Assembly: GCA_027574665.1 (NCBI GenBank)
Contig: CM050657.1
Coordinates: 26,845,408-26,909,407, forward strand
Direction: 5' to 3'
Length of the DNA stretch: 64,000 nt
Source of the DNA: Rhynochetos jubatus
Lineage: Eukaryota > Chordata > Aves > Eurypygiformes > Rhynochetidae
Position numbers and translations under genes: made by a program. This document shows positions 10,281-24,811 of the stretch, piece by piece. Positions within the stretch are counted from its first letter, which is position 1; each line of letters starts with the position of its first letter. The notes below the pieces were generated by a model. The model did no database searches. It saw only the letters and a list, made by a program, of their open reading frames with translations, and had not been told where the DNA came from.

Positions 10281-13200
10281 TGGCAATGAAGAGCTGGAAG
10301 CCAGGCTTTCCATGAAAGCCCGGCTTAGTGTGTTTTCCAACACCAAAGAACAAATTTCCAAAATGGTGCTGCATTTTGGTTTTAAACTGGTCACTAGAGC
10401 CGCGAGAAGTATTTTGAGAATAGTCCGTCGTACCAAGGGACAGGAGAGGGGGATGCTCCTGAACATCCGTCCCAGGGTACCAAGATTCAGGCATGAACTC
10501 GCCCCCCCGACGCGGCTGGAAGGGTGCCCAGTTGGGGTCCCCTGCCGCGCCACCCGCCTGTGCTCTGCGGAGCGACTCCCCCTTCTCCCCGCTTCCAGAG
10601 CGGGACGCCCAGGCAGGTGGGATGAGAGCGAACAGCGGAGGAGGAGGGTTTGTCTTGCTGCCCCTGCTCTGGGGCTGATGCTTGCTGAAGCTTCTCGGAG
10701 CTAAACGCACAGGCTCTGCCTCCTGGCGCTCAGGACTCTGCGTGTTCGTGTTCCTGCTGCTCCACAGCCTCCGTTCTCTGCTACCCTCTGGTCTTCTTCC
10801 ATCTTTTTTCCTTTTGATTCAGTGTTTCACCTCAAAAATTCCTCCCTCTAGGTGACTTTGTAGCTTGACTTATTTTTTTTCCTGAGGCTGGGAGGAGGAA
10901 GGCAAAGGGAAGGCAAAGGAACGGTAACACAGGTGGTGTTGACCTGGAAGCTCTTTGAAATCCATCATCGCTTTTTGATCCTCAGCAGAAAGAAAACAAA
11001 AAGATGCTGTGGAAAAAAAAAATTAATACTCTCAAGCTGGAAACTCGTTTATGTTAGAGCAGTGTTTATTTTTCAGTGTGTTCATCCTTCTGAGCTTCCC
11101 TCCCAAGCCCTGCTCTGCTGCCCTGGACTTGCCACGTTTCCCCTGCGGGATGCTTTTGCCTCCCTTGTTCGTGACTTGCTGCCCCAGTGCTGCGTGAAGC
11201 GAGTGGCTTGGCTAATGACTGACCCATGTGTTTGCCTTCTTCCTGCGAAGTCAGCGGTAACCCTCTCTTTCTTCGGATACACGCTGTCCTTGGGGACAAG
11301 CAGAGAGAAGTGGGGTGTCTGGCTGCTGCAGGTGTGGCCCGTGGTGGCTCGGACGTCTTCTTGATGGCCGTCACCACTCCCTTAGCAGAGCTGGTAGGAC
11401 AGGATGTGGGTCCGCAGCTCAGCCCGGCATCTCACCTCAAGCCTTCATCGAAACTCAGGCTGGCAGCAACTGGCGGAGGCGCGAGGAAGAGGCAGGTGTG
11501 GGTAGGGACAGCTGGCTGCTGCTGAGGCTCCTGTGCGCTCCCCCGGGAGCGTCATCCCAGGAGAGCATCGCTGCCGCGCTGCGCGTGGGTGCCAGCAGGC
11601 AGGCTGTAAGGGAAACGGCTTCAGCTTGAGGTAGGTGGCTGCAGGGTTAAGAGAAAACTTTGTCCATCCTCAGGCACTGGGGCTAACAGCCGGAGCATGC
11701 CGTGTGCGAGCTTAAAAATGTCTAGATGCTCATTTACCTTTTCATCTTCTTGCTTGCAAAATCTCATTTATTAGAATACAAAAGACGTAGATTTCTAATG
11801 TAAAAAAAAGCATTCAAATTATTTATATTATCTTTTTGTTTAACGTAAAGATTCAGTGTTACTGCATCTGTAAGTCATGTGGAATAAGAAAGGCTTTAAA
11901 AAGGCGGAAGTTCAGTATCCCAGGCCTTGATTCTCAGCCAGCAGCAGAGAGCCTTATCATGTATTCTGTCATTACCTCCATCAAACAAAGTTTTGTCAGC
12001 TGTGAACCAGAGAAATACAAGTCTGTAATTTGACCATAAAATCTGCTGAGGTGGAAAACATTTGCTTAACTGTCAGACAATGCATGGGCGGAGGAAATGG
12101 GCGTTATTACCATAGCTCGGTTACCAGTGGAGTTGTATGAAATGCTGTCGTTCTGGCTACCACTTACAAATCAAGATATCTGGTATTATTTACCCCTCCA
12201 GAACAGGAAAAGCATTGTTGGAAATCCTGAAGTATTACATGTCATTAATTTTTGGAATTGCCCATCTGAACATACTGTATTTGCACTCTTTTGGGGAGTA
12301 AGCAGGCCCTGTGTAAACAGGTGTGGATGCCAAAGGGCATTTTGCACGAGGAATGATTGTAAATTAATCCAGTTAGATTGGACTCAAGTTATGAGAAGCT
12401 GAAGTTCCCAGGAAGGCCCTTCACCTTTCCACCTTCTCCTGCCCATAGGGATGGCTGGCTGTTCAAACTGGACGGCCTGCTTTGGCCTGTTGGCACTCAT
12501 TTTCATAGAAGCATGCATGAGGATTTCTGGTTCGATACGAAAATAGCGGCTAGACTTCATTCTGGCTCACGTCTTGACGCAAGGATGTTTTTCGTGGGAC
12601 TCCCGCTGAAACTTAGACGTTTTCCCTCTGAACACACAGAGGTGGGGCAAGGCTGACGATTTTCTCTTGAAATGAGGGGTACGATACCTTCTTTCAACCT
12701 GCCTGTACGTCCTATCTCGCTTTTGTGTCCGCCTCCAACCTCCTGACAGCAACAGGGGAACGGCGTGAGAGGTTTCTGTTCCCGGTGCCGGTGAGCGTTG
12801 CCTCACTTGAAGCAACTCTGCCGCTCTCGGAGGGCGGTTTCCCTGCTGATGGGCCAGCCTGTTACATCAACCGCTCTCCGAACGGTAGCTGACAGCACTA
12901 ATCTGCATTACGTGGGATTAAACAGGCACAGTAATTAACTGGCATAAGCGCTTTAGCAACTTTTGGCCTTTGAATTGCAGTGTCCCCTGTATGTTGCGGT
13001 GCAGAGCCTCTGTCATGTGGGAAGCTGGGGAGAAGACAACGAAGCCAAAATTTCAGCTGCGAGCAACAGTGAGAGGGACAGAGAAAATGCACACGGCCAA
13101 GCCCAAATAACTTGTCATTTTTGAGGAGTCAAGGCACGCTGAATATCTTATAGGTGTGTTGACAAGGCAGTACGGGCACTGGTATCCGCAGCTCTCACTG

Positions 13201-15990
13201 GATCCAAACAACTGTGGAAGAAATGGCTCCATTTCCAACCTTACGTTAAGTGTTATTTCCAGGTGGGAAGTGAAGTCGTACCTGGAATTGACTCCTTCAG
13301 TTTTATAGCGTTTACTCATCACGAACCATACCTTTAACTAATTCTTACTGTTGTGCTTGGGAGATTCAGTTCAAATGCGCATCCCTGAGCTGAACTGAAG
13401 TGCTGCTGTAGACAGGACAGTAATTTCCCCCAGCCGCTATCCTCAGGTTTTGGACTCTGCTCAGTGCCCAGTCATCTCGTAGCCTGTAAGGCATCCAGCC
13501 TGAGAAGCACTAAGGACATAAGTCCAAAGCAATGTGTCTTTTCACTGGTGTATGGCAACTCTCGCAGCTAGTTCAGACCTGCCTTGAATCAGTTGAACAG
13601 CCGGGAAGGCTGACACACATTTGACTGCAGCATTTTCTCTTTCTTGGGAAACATACGGTGTCAGGGGAAAGGTCTTGAAGCCAGCAGAAGACTTGAGAAG
13701 GTTCCCTCCCTCGGCAGCCAGCGTGTTATCCTGGGTCTTACGCGTGAAGCTTGTTTCAGCTTTACGTGAGGCAAAAGTTAGGAGTCACCAGCAGTCATCT
13801 GAAATCTGTAAGGCTGGAGGAAAAAAGGGCTGATCCAGTCTGCCTCGTAGAGCATGTGGGTTCTTGTTTGACTTTCAGACTCACGGTCCTCTTGGATGCC
13901 TCACAGGAATGTGTCGTCCAGACCTTTTTGCCTTTCAGGAAGTGTTGTCTTCAGAGGCTGGACATTTCAGGGCAAAGCACTTGAAGTTTTCTCGTCGCCC
14001 AGATAGTCCCATACCACTCCAGATGTCTTAGGAATCGTCGAGAAACTGGGTACTGCTGAAGTAAACAGAAACCTTAGGCATGATGGACTTCAGCGCTATG
14101 CCGCAAGCCCTGTGGGAATGAAGCGCTCCAGAGAGACCTAACTCAGTCTTGAAAACCCACAGTAACCTTGGGAGAAGTTACTTGTGCCGATGGATAATCA
14201 GCTCAAGAGTATTGCACTTACAGGTACTGTTGGTGCAACAACTTCCTTCAATCATTTAAAACCGAATTCAAATGGGAAAATCGATCTCGTGACGGCTGCC
14301 AGGTAAGAACGAGTCTGACGCAGGAGTCTGAACGTGGTCCAGAAGTCAGGACAGGTCGGCGAAGAGGGAACGGGTTCACAAAAGGCTGATTATTTTGTAG
14401 TAAACAAATCAGAGCTCATTAATTGATCGCCTTGGGATTCAGACAGGCCCTCATCCCCTGTGCCTCGGTTTACCTCTTTGGCCACAGCATCGTTCCTGCT
14501 TCCCAGGCACCTACTGCTGCAAACTGCTTGAGGTGTAGCTGGATAGCAGAGCCTGCTGGCACTCGCTGGTGGGTACCACAGCCCACTCCCCCTACGGCAC
14601 CCGGGACCCCCCCTGCTAACAACCCGTCTGTACAAGCACTGGTGTAAAAGGTAGAAGAGAATAAGGTATTTTAGTGGCCTGGCTCCAGGGAACACTTGTT
14701 TTCGTCGTCTCTCAAAATGCCGTGCTGAATGCCTGACCCTCACTGCAAGGTGAGTAGCCCTGGCAAGAGTATCCTGAGAAGCTCATGTCCCTCGGAAGAA
14801 AACCACCCGTGGGTGTGAAAAGCTCTGATTCTTATCTCAGTCTGGGCATGCTGTCACTGGAGGCAAAACCGGTGAGTGAGTGATGTTGTCACCACCTTGG
14901 GTCTTCTTTTTTAAGCACTGAAGTTTACCTTCAGAGACAGTTCCTAAATTCCTCCTTTAGACAATAATTTTTGCTTTAAAAGCTGGTATAAACTTCATAA
15001 CTGAACTGTTCTTGAAGAGATGGGAAAATGAAACGGACACGTTACTTATAATGAAACCATTCGTAAAAAACAAAGCGCGTAAGAAAATGATCCACGCTTG
15101 AAAGAAGAAAACTGAAATGATGATTGTAGCAACAGAAAATAACTTTGAAGATCAACTAATCGTTTTACGAACTGCAATCCCAACCCCCCTGTCTTGTTTC
15201 TACAAGAATCTCTTCACCTGATTCTGTATGACAATAGCCTGGCACTCTAAACCTTTGGGGAAAAGCTTACTGGTTGGGAGAGTGCATGGAAATTCCCAGT
15301 TTTGAAGCCATTTATTACACAGTTTGCCTGCAGTCCTTCACGTCAGCAGCTGGATATTGGTGTTGACGTGCTTAATATTTATATGGCGTTACTATCAATT
15401 TTGCTAACATTAAATGTGATGTATCCTTTCCAGTACTGGAAGGATGTTACTCTAATATTGCTTGACTATATTGCTATGTTTGCTGTGTAGAATTTCAGTG
15501 CAAAAAGGTAAGAGCTAGAAAAAAATGGAGAAGAGCATGAAATTGGCTCTTTCCGTGTAAAATTGCTAATCGCGTGCCATTGCGCTTTCTGCACAGTTGC
15601 ATTAAACAAATCTGATTCTGCTTCCAGTGAAGGTTCGTATTGCAGGGCCCTTGCGACACCTGATAAAAATGCAACTTCCTTGCTTAAGGAAAAGTGGTAT
15701 TTTGTAAAAGGGCCTAATTTCAGCTGCGTGCCAAGGGTTAAGATGCTCCTCAAAGGCGAGGCTGTTGGGTATGATGCCGGCTTCCTTCACAATTCCTGTT
15801 CCACTTGATGCCGCCCCGACCCCATCTACGCAACGGGAGGGCTGCTCTGTGCCACGGTGGTTGTGGAGCAGCCAGGCACGGCCTCCCCAGCTTGGCCTAT
15901 CTCCGAAGGCATCGAGGCCGCGCTCCCCGTGGTGGTGTCCCACTGGCGTCACCTCCTGCGCAGTCACCGGGTGGAGGCAGAACGGGGCTG
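10281..15990. other. Intergenic, no gene recognised
   Basis: Single-copy sequence of mixed composition. Open frames up to about 140 codons occur, but none has recognisable domains, good splice context or family similarity. No CR1 was recognised. Confidence 0.45.
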
Positions 15991-18900
15991 AACCACCAGT
16001 GGGCAGTGGCCTCCATGGGTCATGGGGACTGACTGGTTCTACTGAAAGCAAACCCGGCTGTGGTCGGGCAGGGCAGATGCACAGCTGTGGTTTTAATCGC
16101 CTGCATTAAAGAAAATACACACGAAAATGTGTCGGAGCGTAACGTGCAACCGATCCCGGTCATGGCTCCTGGGTTCCATCACCACCACCACCACCTCCTC
16201 TGTTCCCTCGCTAGCCCCTGGTGCAGAGGGCAGGCTGATCCCTCCTCCGTGTTAAGCTGTAGCCTCGGTTGCACGGGAATATTGCACCCTTGGCTGCTGC
16301 CTGAAGCTGTAACCCGGCTGCCAGAGCTTATTAAAACCCCACCAGCCGACCCTCTGTATCTTTTCTCTGATCCCTACCAGTACATCTTTAATGCGCCACG
16401 ACTGACGTTGGACGTAACGCCAGTGCCGCGGTGGTTTGTCGTTATTACTTGGGATAACCCTCAATTAGATTTTCAACAGAAACATGTCTTTTCGGTGTTT
16501 GTTCACTGGCAATACATTTGAATTGATCAGGTATTGAAATAAATGGTATGGCTAAAAAATTTCTCCACAGCACAGTTAGCTAGGTCTCCTATTTGAATAA
16601 TTTATAAACACAAGAAATAAAAATAATTAGAACATAATGTCCAGGTCCTGTTAATGTTTGAAAAGGGCTTTGCAGCCACCTCTAAGTTTTGATTAGGGGA
16701 TTGCAGCTACGTAGCTAAAATGAATGGGAGATGTAAAAAGTTAATTAGTGAGTAAATAAGCAGTTCCTCATACAGGTACATCTGTGCCCGCGTGTGCATG
16801 TATGAAATAAGGCGATAGAACTTTCTGTAGCTCATTTCCACTCCTGATAGCTCTTAGAAAGTTTGAATGATGGCTTTTCTTGTCATGACCTTTCTTTGTT
16901 TTTTCGTAAAGCACTCTCATCATCAGTCCGAGGCTTGTTCCACCTTTTCATATGAAGTGCACACCTGGATTCTCACAAGTACGGTGCTTACTACAGCAAT
17001 ATTTATAAAATGAAGTGAAATCTTGCAAAATGTGTATATACACAAAATTTACCTGGATTTCTGTTCTGGTCAGATTCTTCAAAAGTTTCCTGATTCATCA
17101 TCAATTTCAAACAAATCTTTGCAACTAAAGAAACAGGCCCAAAGAACTAGAGGGGAGGCTGGATGGTTTTAAGCTTGAAGAGCGCAAACCTGGAACCTGA
17201 CTTCACGGCCGAAGCTCACAGCTAGTTGAATGGGGTGACCCAGTGCCGTGATTTCAGCTGCTTTCAGATCATGCCCTTCCTAGAAAAGCAACTGAATGAG
17301 GACTAACAAAGTAATTCAGGGAGGCTAAATGACAGCCTTAATTAAGGTAAGGTAATGACAGCGTTAGGCTGTGACGGCAGGTTGCTGGTATTCTCGCTGC
17401 TCCCCAGTTGCTCATGCCTCTCCCTGAGGGCAGAAGCTTCATTTTCTTTATTTCCTAAACTGAATCATTTCAGCAATCTGGCCGAGAAGACGGACATAGG
17501 CAGTGAGGTGGAGGAGCCGAGAGGGTTAACCCAGGCGGAGGGCACAGCAGCTGAGAAGGGGGCTCGGGGTGAGCACCGTTTGGCTTGCCAGAGGAGACGC
17601 TCCATGGGGCCGCGGCCTCGGATGGGGGTCGGCGACGCTGCGAGGAGACCGAGGAGCAATACCATGGATGTCAGTAAGACATGAGTGTCAGCCCTGGATC
17701 TGCACCCGCCTGAACTCCAGAGGTATTTGTATATAGAGTGAAGGCTTCACCCAACTGGTGTGAATAGAAATGCTCTGACCTGTGGGGGAAGGGGATTTAC
17801 CCACGCTTTTTGTAATTCAGCGGTGAGAAAAGGAGGGCCTGGCTTCACTTGTCGGAGCTGGCCCTCACTGCCCGGTGGTATCCACCATATAAATGTTGGG
17901 AGCCCTGCTTTGGTGCTTAGCCATTCAGCCCAGTAAGAGGTTTCCTGAGCTGGGCCTGGCAAAAATAAAAATGCTGGGATTTGGTTGTTAGCAAATACAA
18001 TGTGTCTTTCTTGTTTTGGTGCATAAATATTTTTATTTAATGGGCAGTAATACTGTAGAGGTGACCTAGTGATGGATAAAAAAAAAAACATAAAACACCT
18101 TCATAGAAAAAAACTACAGATAAGTTAAGAGCCTTTTGGTTTGGTCTTGTTTTTCCTATTGCGAGCATCTTCATGTTTCTAAGACCTTGTCTGCAATGGA
18201 CTTTTAGCCTCTGCTTGGATTATAGCCATGTACCCGACGCAAACTGCTGGTGCAGATATGCTGCCACTAAATACACGACGACTGGAGCAGCAAATACCCA
18301 CTGAAAATACAGGGTAATGGAGAGCAAGGAGGGAAATGGGCGTGCATGGGGCTGTGAACTGGGAAGAGTCCAGTGATGGTTTTTGTTGGGGTGTTTGTTT
18401 GGTTTTTTTCTCAGGGGATAAGCTAGAGAGAAGGCAAATCACCACCACCAGAAAGCAAGGTGGTGCCGGGGAGGTGGTACAAGAAACGGTGCGGAGCCAC
18501 CCACCCTCCTGTAAGCAAGGTCTCCGTAACCAGCCCGCAGAGTAGCGTCTGCAGTGAGGCTGCTCTGCCTCCGTGGCTGGTGGCCAGCTGTGCAAACAGG
18601 CGCACAGGGCACGTCACCTGCCCAGGTATTTACCCACACACCTACGGCCAGGCTGTGAATTCTTCAGCTCAGCAGGAGCCAACAGGAGTCTGGCTCAAGC
18701 GAGAGGGATGTAATTTTGCTGTTTAGTTACCAAGTATTGCATCTAATTGAACCTGCTGCAGGGGAGAAAGGCTGATCTTAAGCTGATAATTCCTTGTTTA
18801 GATGTGACTTAAAATAACTGGCTTTGGGGAGCAGCAGTGCCTCCACTGATCCCAGTGAAAAGTGTCCTCCTGCCTACACCGGCTGCAGGTCCCAGAATTA

Positions 18901-21900
18901 CCGCTGAGAATGACATCAAAGGCCCATTATCCCGTCTTTCCCGTCACCCACTGAAGGACCAAATGAAAACCAACAGCAAGAGCTGGTCTGAGCCGCTGAG
19001 AGCTGGAGAACCAGACCGGGTTTGTAACTCCCCGTCTCATTTCAGCACAGGCGGTCAGCCACCAGTTAGCAGATAAGGGGCGGGGAATGCGGCCGTTGAG
19101 ACGTGGTCAGCAAGCCTGTCACGAAGAGGGGCTATGACCACAATTAGTGCCAATGGGATGGGATACGGACACAGGAGCTTCCCATTGTTTGTTAAATGTA
19201 TTCGGCTTTCTGCGGGTAACCACTCGCTTGTCAGTTCAGGACAGCCATAACTGGCTCTTACATTGTGAAATTTCAGCTCACGGTGGAAAAATAAAAGCAC
19301 GTAGGGGGAGGTGTCACTAAAAGCAAGTGATGAATCCTGGCACCGTCAGCGTTTTGGATGGCGTGAACACATCTCCACGCACTCAAGAGCTAGTAATCTG
19401 TATCCTTCTTACTCATCGTCATGTGTCTAACCATAACTATGTTTTTAGTTACAGGGCAGCAAAAGTATGCATGGTGTTTTTCAAGTATGAAAAGGCCTTT
19501 TCCTTGTGGCTGGAGTCTCCTGCGCTAATTTGCCAGCCTCTAAACTTTGATGCTAGTCTAGTGCAACTGCTGTAAGATCAAGGGCTACGTTGCAGGTACC
19601 ACAACAAGCAATGAGGCCAAAGGGCAAAGGTGATGGAGCGCCGGGGTTGCAGCAGCTGAGTTGGAGCTGTTGAGTTATGGGGACAGCCCGCTCCAGATAC
19701 AATTGTTGATGAGGAGTACTGTTCTTTGCAAGAGGGGAAAGATCAGAATTTTCAGGGGACCCCAAAAGTTCAGTTAAACAGGAGGATTAACTGTGTGTTG
19801 TCCGCTCCTTCCTTGGCACCAAGTTCCATTGTGCTCTTTTAGAAGAGTTACTGTTGAGCTAGAACACCTTCTTGGAAGGGCAGCGGCAGCTCTCCTGCCT
19901 GCGCTTCCAGCTGGGCACAGCTGGGCTGCTCCACAGCTGGCACTTCAAATGTGACTTCCTTGAGACTTGTGTTAGCTGACTCCCATGATATCATAGCAGA
20001 TACGTATTTCCAAAATCAAGAACTGGGTTCTCTAGGCAATGGGTGTCTCTCTAAAGTCACATTGTAAGCCTGAACTTAAAAAAAAAAATGCCTTTACTTG
20101 CACCACAGAACATCAGAAAAATGTTAATTGCAAATCTGCGATTGAGCCTTTGCATTCTGGACTCAGAGCGCCTCTCAAGATTTCAGGCTTTGTTTACACA
20201 AGCACTGATGTCTTGTTTTCTGGATTTTTTTAGCTGAAGACTAGTTGTTCTTTTGTAGTTGGCTGTGGTAAATGAAATGTGGGAAAACCACCGGTTCCCC
20301 CAAGGCTGACTGTGAGGGCTAGAAAAGCTTTGGGGGCAGTGCTTTCCAGCAGGTTGGGAGATCATTTGGTGCCTCAGAATTAAGCGCATGGCTATTTCGG
20401 AATCCTCCAGGCAAAAGATATTACTAAATACGATATCAAACCATTAAATAAGGGTGATGGAGTGCAATCTGTCGCACACTGCAGGATTCTTTGGGTATTT
20501 GCAGAATAGTAATAATCAACATCTAAAATCAAACTGCAAGCTGGATTTTTTTCTCACTTAAAAGTAACTGCTCTTTTCATGGCGTAACGACTGAGATGTT
20601 GATCGTTACCTTCAGTGCTGAGGAGGAGAGGGATGGAGTAATAAAAAGTATAAAGGGCTTCCTGAATCTGCGCTTCAAGCTGTTAAAAGACAGAAATAAA
20701 CATGGATCAGTTAAGCATCTTTTGTTCCCAGGAGTTTTGTTCTTTGAAACAGTTAGGGGACACTTACTGTTCCTACAAAATCTGGTATCACTTCCACAAG
20801 AAAAATAAGGAGGTAATGAGAGTTTAAGGCTTTTAAAGATAAGTTTCTTAGTAAATATTAGTTCTCAGTGGTTTGTATCATGGTCTCTTTGCCTCAGCGA
20901 GAACAAAGCAAATGATATCTAGTGACAGTTCTTTTAGCTGATCATATCCTAAAGGCATCCAAGATTTCACACATTAATTAGATCTTCCAGAATTTGCTAT
21001 TACATTTACATCACTGTTAATTACAATATCACCAGAGTAGTCTAGCTGTCTATTACAGACTTAAAATCTTGAAAAAAGATTAGTGCTCCAATTTATTCTA
21101 AGAATACTGTGTACTAAACCAGCCCTGTAGTTTGCAGATATCAACATGCTACAAAACTAATTGCTCTCATTGCTTTAACTTGAGATGAAATAGAACTTTA
21201 AGTGTATAATGACTTAATATTTATCAGGTGCAAGATTTTACACCTATGCATGTTTCCAGCAAATTAACAAGACTTTGATTTAGGCCTCCAGAAAACATCA
21301 TTCATTTCTACTTGTTTACATAAGAAGCAATTATTGTCAAACCCTCCCCTGGTAAACAACACCACCTTGCTACAAGCAAAAATACTGCTGTTGCCTGTGT
21401 TAACAACCTGTTCTGGAAGAAAAGGGAGCTGACGCAGGACGTGCAATTGAGCTCTTGGAACTGTCTCCCCGGAGCAAAACAGGTTTTGTGAGAACACGAC
21501 CTTGGTGAGCTGTGCTAATGAGTATGATTTACAATTCCAGGCTTTTGTCTCAACTAGAGAAATAGGTGAGACAAAATACCTTTGAAAATAACCCAAACGT
21601 AGAGTTTTAAAATTTTACGGTGAGTAACTAGGTGAGTGCTAGCTGAAGCATGTCCATTTTTTCCCCAAGCTGGCATAAGCTTGAAAGCTTAATATACAAA
21701 CAACACTCATTGTTTTGCTGCACGGGAATGCAGTGGTCCCCGTCCGCCCTGAGTACTGAGCATATTGTGTCCTTCCGTGCCTCTCTGGCTAGCAAAGACC
21801 AGTTCAAAATGTATTCTGTGAGTTATTTATCGTTTGAGAGGATAAATTCATGTTCGTTGTCTTCTTGCCAAAGGTGATGGATATTTGGGCTGGGGTTAGA

Positions 21901-23279
21901 ACTTCTTGGCATGGGCTGTCTCCAGGAAGGTCCGAAGGGGAAAATGGGGCTCATGTTTAAGCTGGATCACCCTTTCAGGACTTAAGATATGTTTGAGTTA
22001 CGATGTTCTCCGGCAAATGTAATAGATCTTTAGGGATCTCTTAAGGTAAAGATGTAGGGGAATAATCCCTTAAAAATATTCACTGCACATACAAAGCGTT
22101 TGTTGCTTATAATTTTTATACACATTTGTGTATATTCTACTTTCATTTCTAAGAACTGCTCACATCTCAGAAATATGAGAGAAGAGGTACAGAATGCAGT
22201 GTTTTGAAGAACCCGCAACTGAGCCGGTAGCTGACGAAGCAAACCTTTTGCAGTGATGCAGGCCATGGTACACAGCTGGCCTCTTTATGTGCTGCTAAGC
22301 AAGTGTGGTTATAGTCTTCCTCACGCACGAACTGCCTTCCTTAATCTTAATCCCGCTAATCCTTAGACCTTTCCTGTGTCAGGTGAGGATGAATGCTCAA
22401 TGTGCTCCCAGATATTACCGGCCTATTTTCGCTAAACCCAAACCACCCTATATCTGAACTCAGAGTGTTGTATCACTTTAATCATCAAAGAGACCACGCT
22501 GCCTTCAGTTATTTATGCCTTCGTAGATGTACTTGAGAATAATGCCAAGACGTAGGAGGATTATAAAATCATACTTTCATTATTGCACCTTCAGCTATGA
22601 ATTCTTGAATGAGACCCTACTCCTAAATCCTCCTGCCTTTTTTCTCGGCATATTTTCTTTTTCTTCTCTGTATATTTTCTGATTTTACTTGTTACTGTGA
22701 GTGCTCAGCTCTACATGCTTTCTAATGCTTTCTATATGCTTCTTACGCTGTTTAATATGCTTTTACAATACAGAGTAGAACATCAGTGTGTATTTAAGTA
22801 TATTAGTATTTGAATTAGAATTTGGCTTGGTTTTTAAACCAGTGAGCCCCTTCTCTTATTGCAATAAGATAGCCTTACAGCACATTGAATTTTGCAATCG
22901 CTCTTTATTAGGCATGTAAACTCCAGCTGCTAGCAAAGTTCTATTTCATTGCCTGCTGTTTCTGACACCAGATTTTTGGTATCTAAGTAATCGCTGTGCA
23001 GCAAAGGAGTATGTCCACCAGTCAAAACTTAAATAAACCTCCTCTTACCATTACTGAGGAGTACCTTGAAGAGCGAGGGCTCCCGTAAGCAGGAGGTCGT
23101 ACGGCTTGCCTGACGCAATCAGTAAGGAACGCTGTAAATGCACAATTGACCAGATCTGACATTCTGCCCAGCAGAACCCATGGACACACGAGCCCCTGGA
23201 GAATCCCTGGTTTTACACATGTACAAGTGTCATAAATGAGGTTTGAAGGACATAGTTAGCTTTTCCCCAGTCTCCCTCC
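15991..23279. other. Intergenic, no gene recognised; AT-rich blocks
   Basis: No coding gene was recognised. A short CCAYCAC-type triplet run (CAC repeats) lies near 16177-16195. The part at 20.9-21.3 kb is AT-rich with several TAATTA-type homeodomain-like sites (for example near 20974 and 21019) and could be conserved non-coding DNA. That can only be tested by alignment. Confidence 0.4.
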
Positions 23280-24775
23280 CGTTACCATCGCGTCGCGGGT
23301 CCGCTGCTGCGCTGCTGCTCGCTGCCGCGTCTCCAAAGCGCTCTGCACAGCGTGACGGACCAACCGCACTAAACGCAACAAGCCATTGCCTTGGCCGTGT
23401 CAAGCAGCAGACAGCCTGGCAGAGATCCTGAAAAACTGGACACCTCTGCTATAGCCCTAGCTTTTTGAAGGGTTCCCTATCTGGGCGTAGTGAAATCGGT
23501 GGGATGGCATCCTTTGCCTACCTCTGGCAGGGGAAAAGGAGTTGCTCCCTCCTATACGATGCGCACCGAGAGCCATTCTTCTGAAGTTTCACACTTGTAT
23601 TGGAGCGCTGCCGTACTGCACCACAAAGGCAAGGCAAGCGTGTTCACTGAACTTAAGATCTGCAGACTAAATTTCACAGGTATTAAAATGACTGATTTGT
23701 TATGCCAAAATGAAATCGGATGCAGGTGTTAGGACTCAGAATCAATTTCATGTATGAACGCATAATGCAGTTTGAATAATCGGTCTCTGAGCGTATTGAT
23801 CAACGGCACCTTGGTGTCTGTGAGTCACAAACCACTTGATTTTTAGACACCAGACCTGGGACTTACTGCAGTAGCTTTCTTTTTCAAAATGTGTACAATA
23901 GTGTTGGCCCTTGCGCACCCCAGCTGCCTGTCTGTATGCAAAATTCACCTTGGTTTTTCTAGGAATTACTTGTCTGCTGGTAGAGAGATTCATTTTCTGA
24001 TGAACCTGCAGTGCATCCATCCATTGCTTGAACGATTTCACAGCTTTCTCCATAGGCAGGACTCTAAACCCTATCACTCCCATCTTTATAATTCAGTATT
24101 AATTTCCAGTATAAGCAAGCTCAGTATAAATTAATTTAGTACTGTTAGACACGACTTTGTGTCTGAAATTTGGTCTGCTCTGAAGCGTCTTTGGTATTTA
24201 TCTCCACCTAGTATCCCAGAGAGAGCAAATGCATTCACCCTCTTTCTGCCTCTCAGCTTGGAACTTTTCCTGCTGGTTAGGATTCTCAGATTTAAACGTT
24301 GCAAGTAACGTTGCACAAATATGATGGCGTAGTAGCAACTTGTTCACTTAAATTGTTAAACAGACTTAGGCCCTCTCAAGACAAAAAAGTGCACTGCAAA
24401 TGTTTAGAACTACTGGTTCTATGCATAATGCTACTTCTTTACGGTGTTTATTTATTCAGAATTGCAGAAGAAAACAGATTTTTCCTGGGAAATGTTTTTT
24501 TCCTTCTTCCTTCTCAAATACCAGGTGGACACAGAGACAAACCTGGTGAGTCAGACTATGGTGGCCAGAAAAGCAGAAGAGCTCTGGCTGGTGCTGCTTT
24601 AACAAAGAAGCAATCTTAAACCTGTGCTGGGCCCAGGAGAGCCAAGGCTGGACGGGGTGTTGGGGTACGAGGCTGCAGCATGCCCAAAGCATCTGTGCTC
24701 ACGGAGCACTGCCTGGCACACAGCAAGGTGCCAGGGAGCCCAGTCTGGACGGCCGCTGGCGCACAAGCAGTGCGG

Positions 24776-24811
24776 AGGGCTTGGGCGTGGACTTGGACCT
24801 GGGCTTGGATG
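24776..24811 (+). repeat. Degenerate hexanucleotide repeat (RCYTGG-like)
   Basis: About five imperfect copies of a six-base unit (GCTTGG, GCGTGG, ACTTGG, ACCTGG, GCTTGG) lie in tandem. This is a minor simple repeat with no coding role seen. Confidence 0.5.

Noticed and set aside
9925-10710. Overlapping open frames of 259 codons (+) and 186 and 175 codons (-) at the orphan CpG island
   Set aside because: Both strands are open at once, as expected from high GC. No recognisable domain and no splice support.
16177-16195. CAC repeat that could encode a His run
   Set aside because: Short simple repeat in a frame with no gene-like context.
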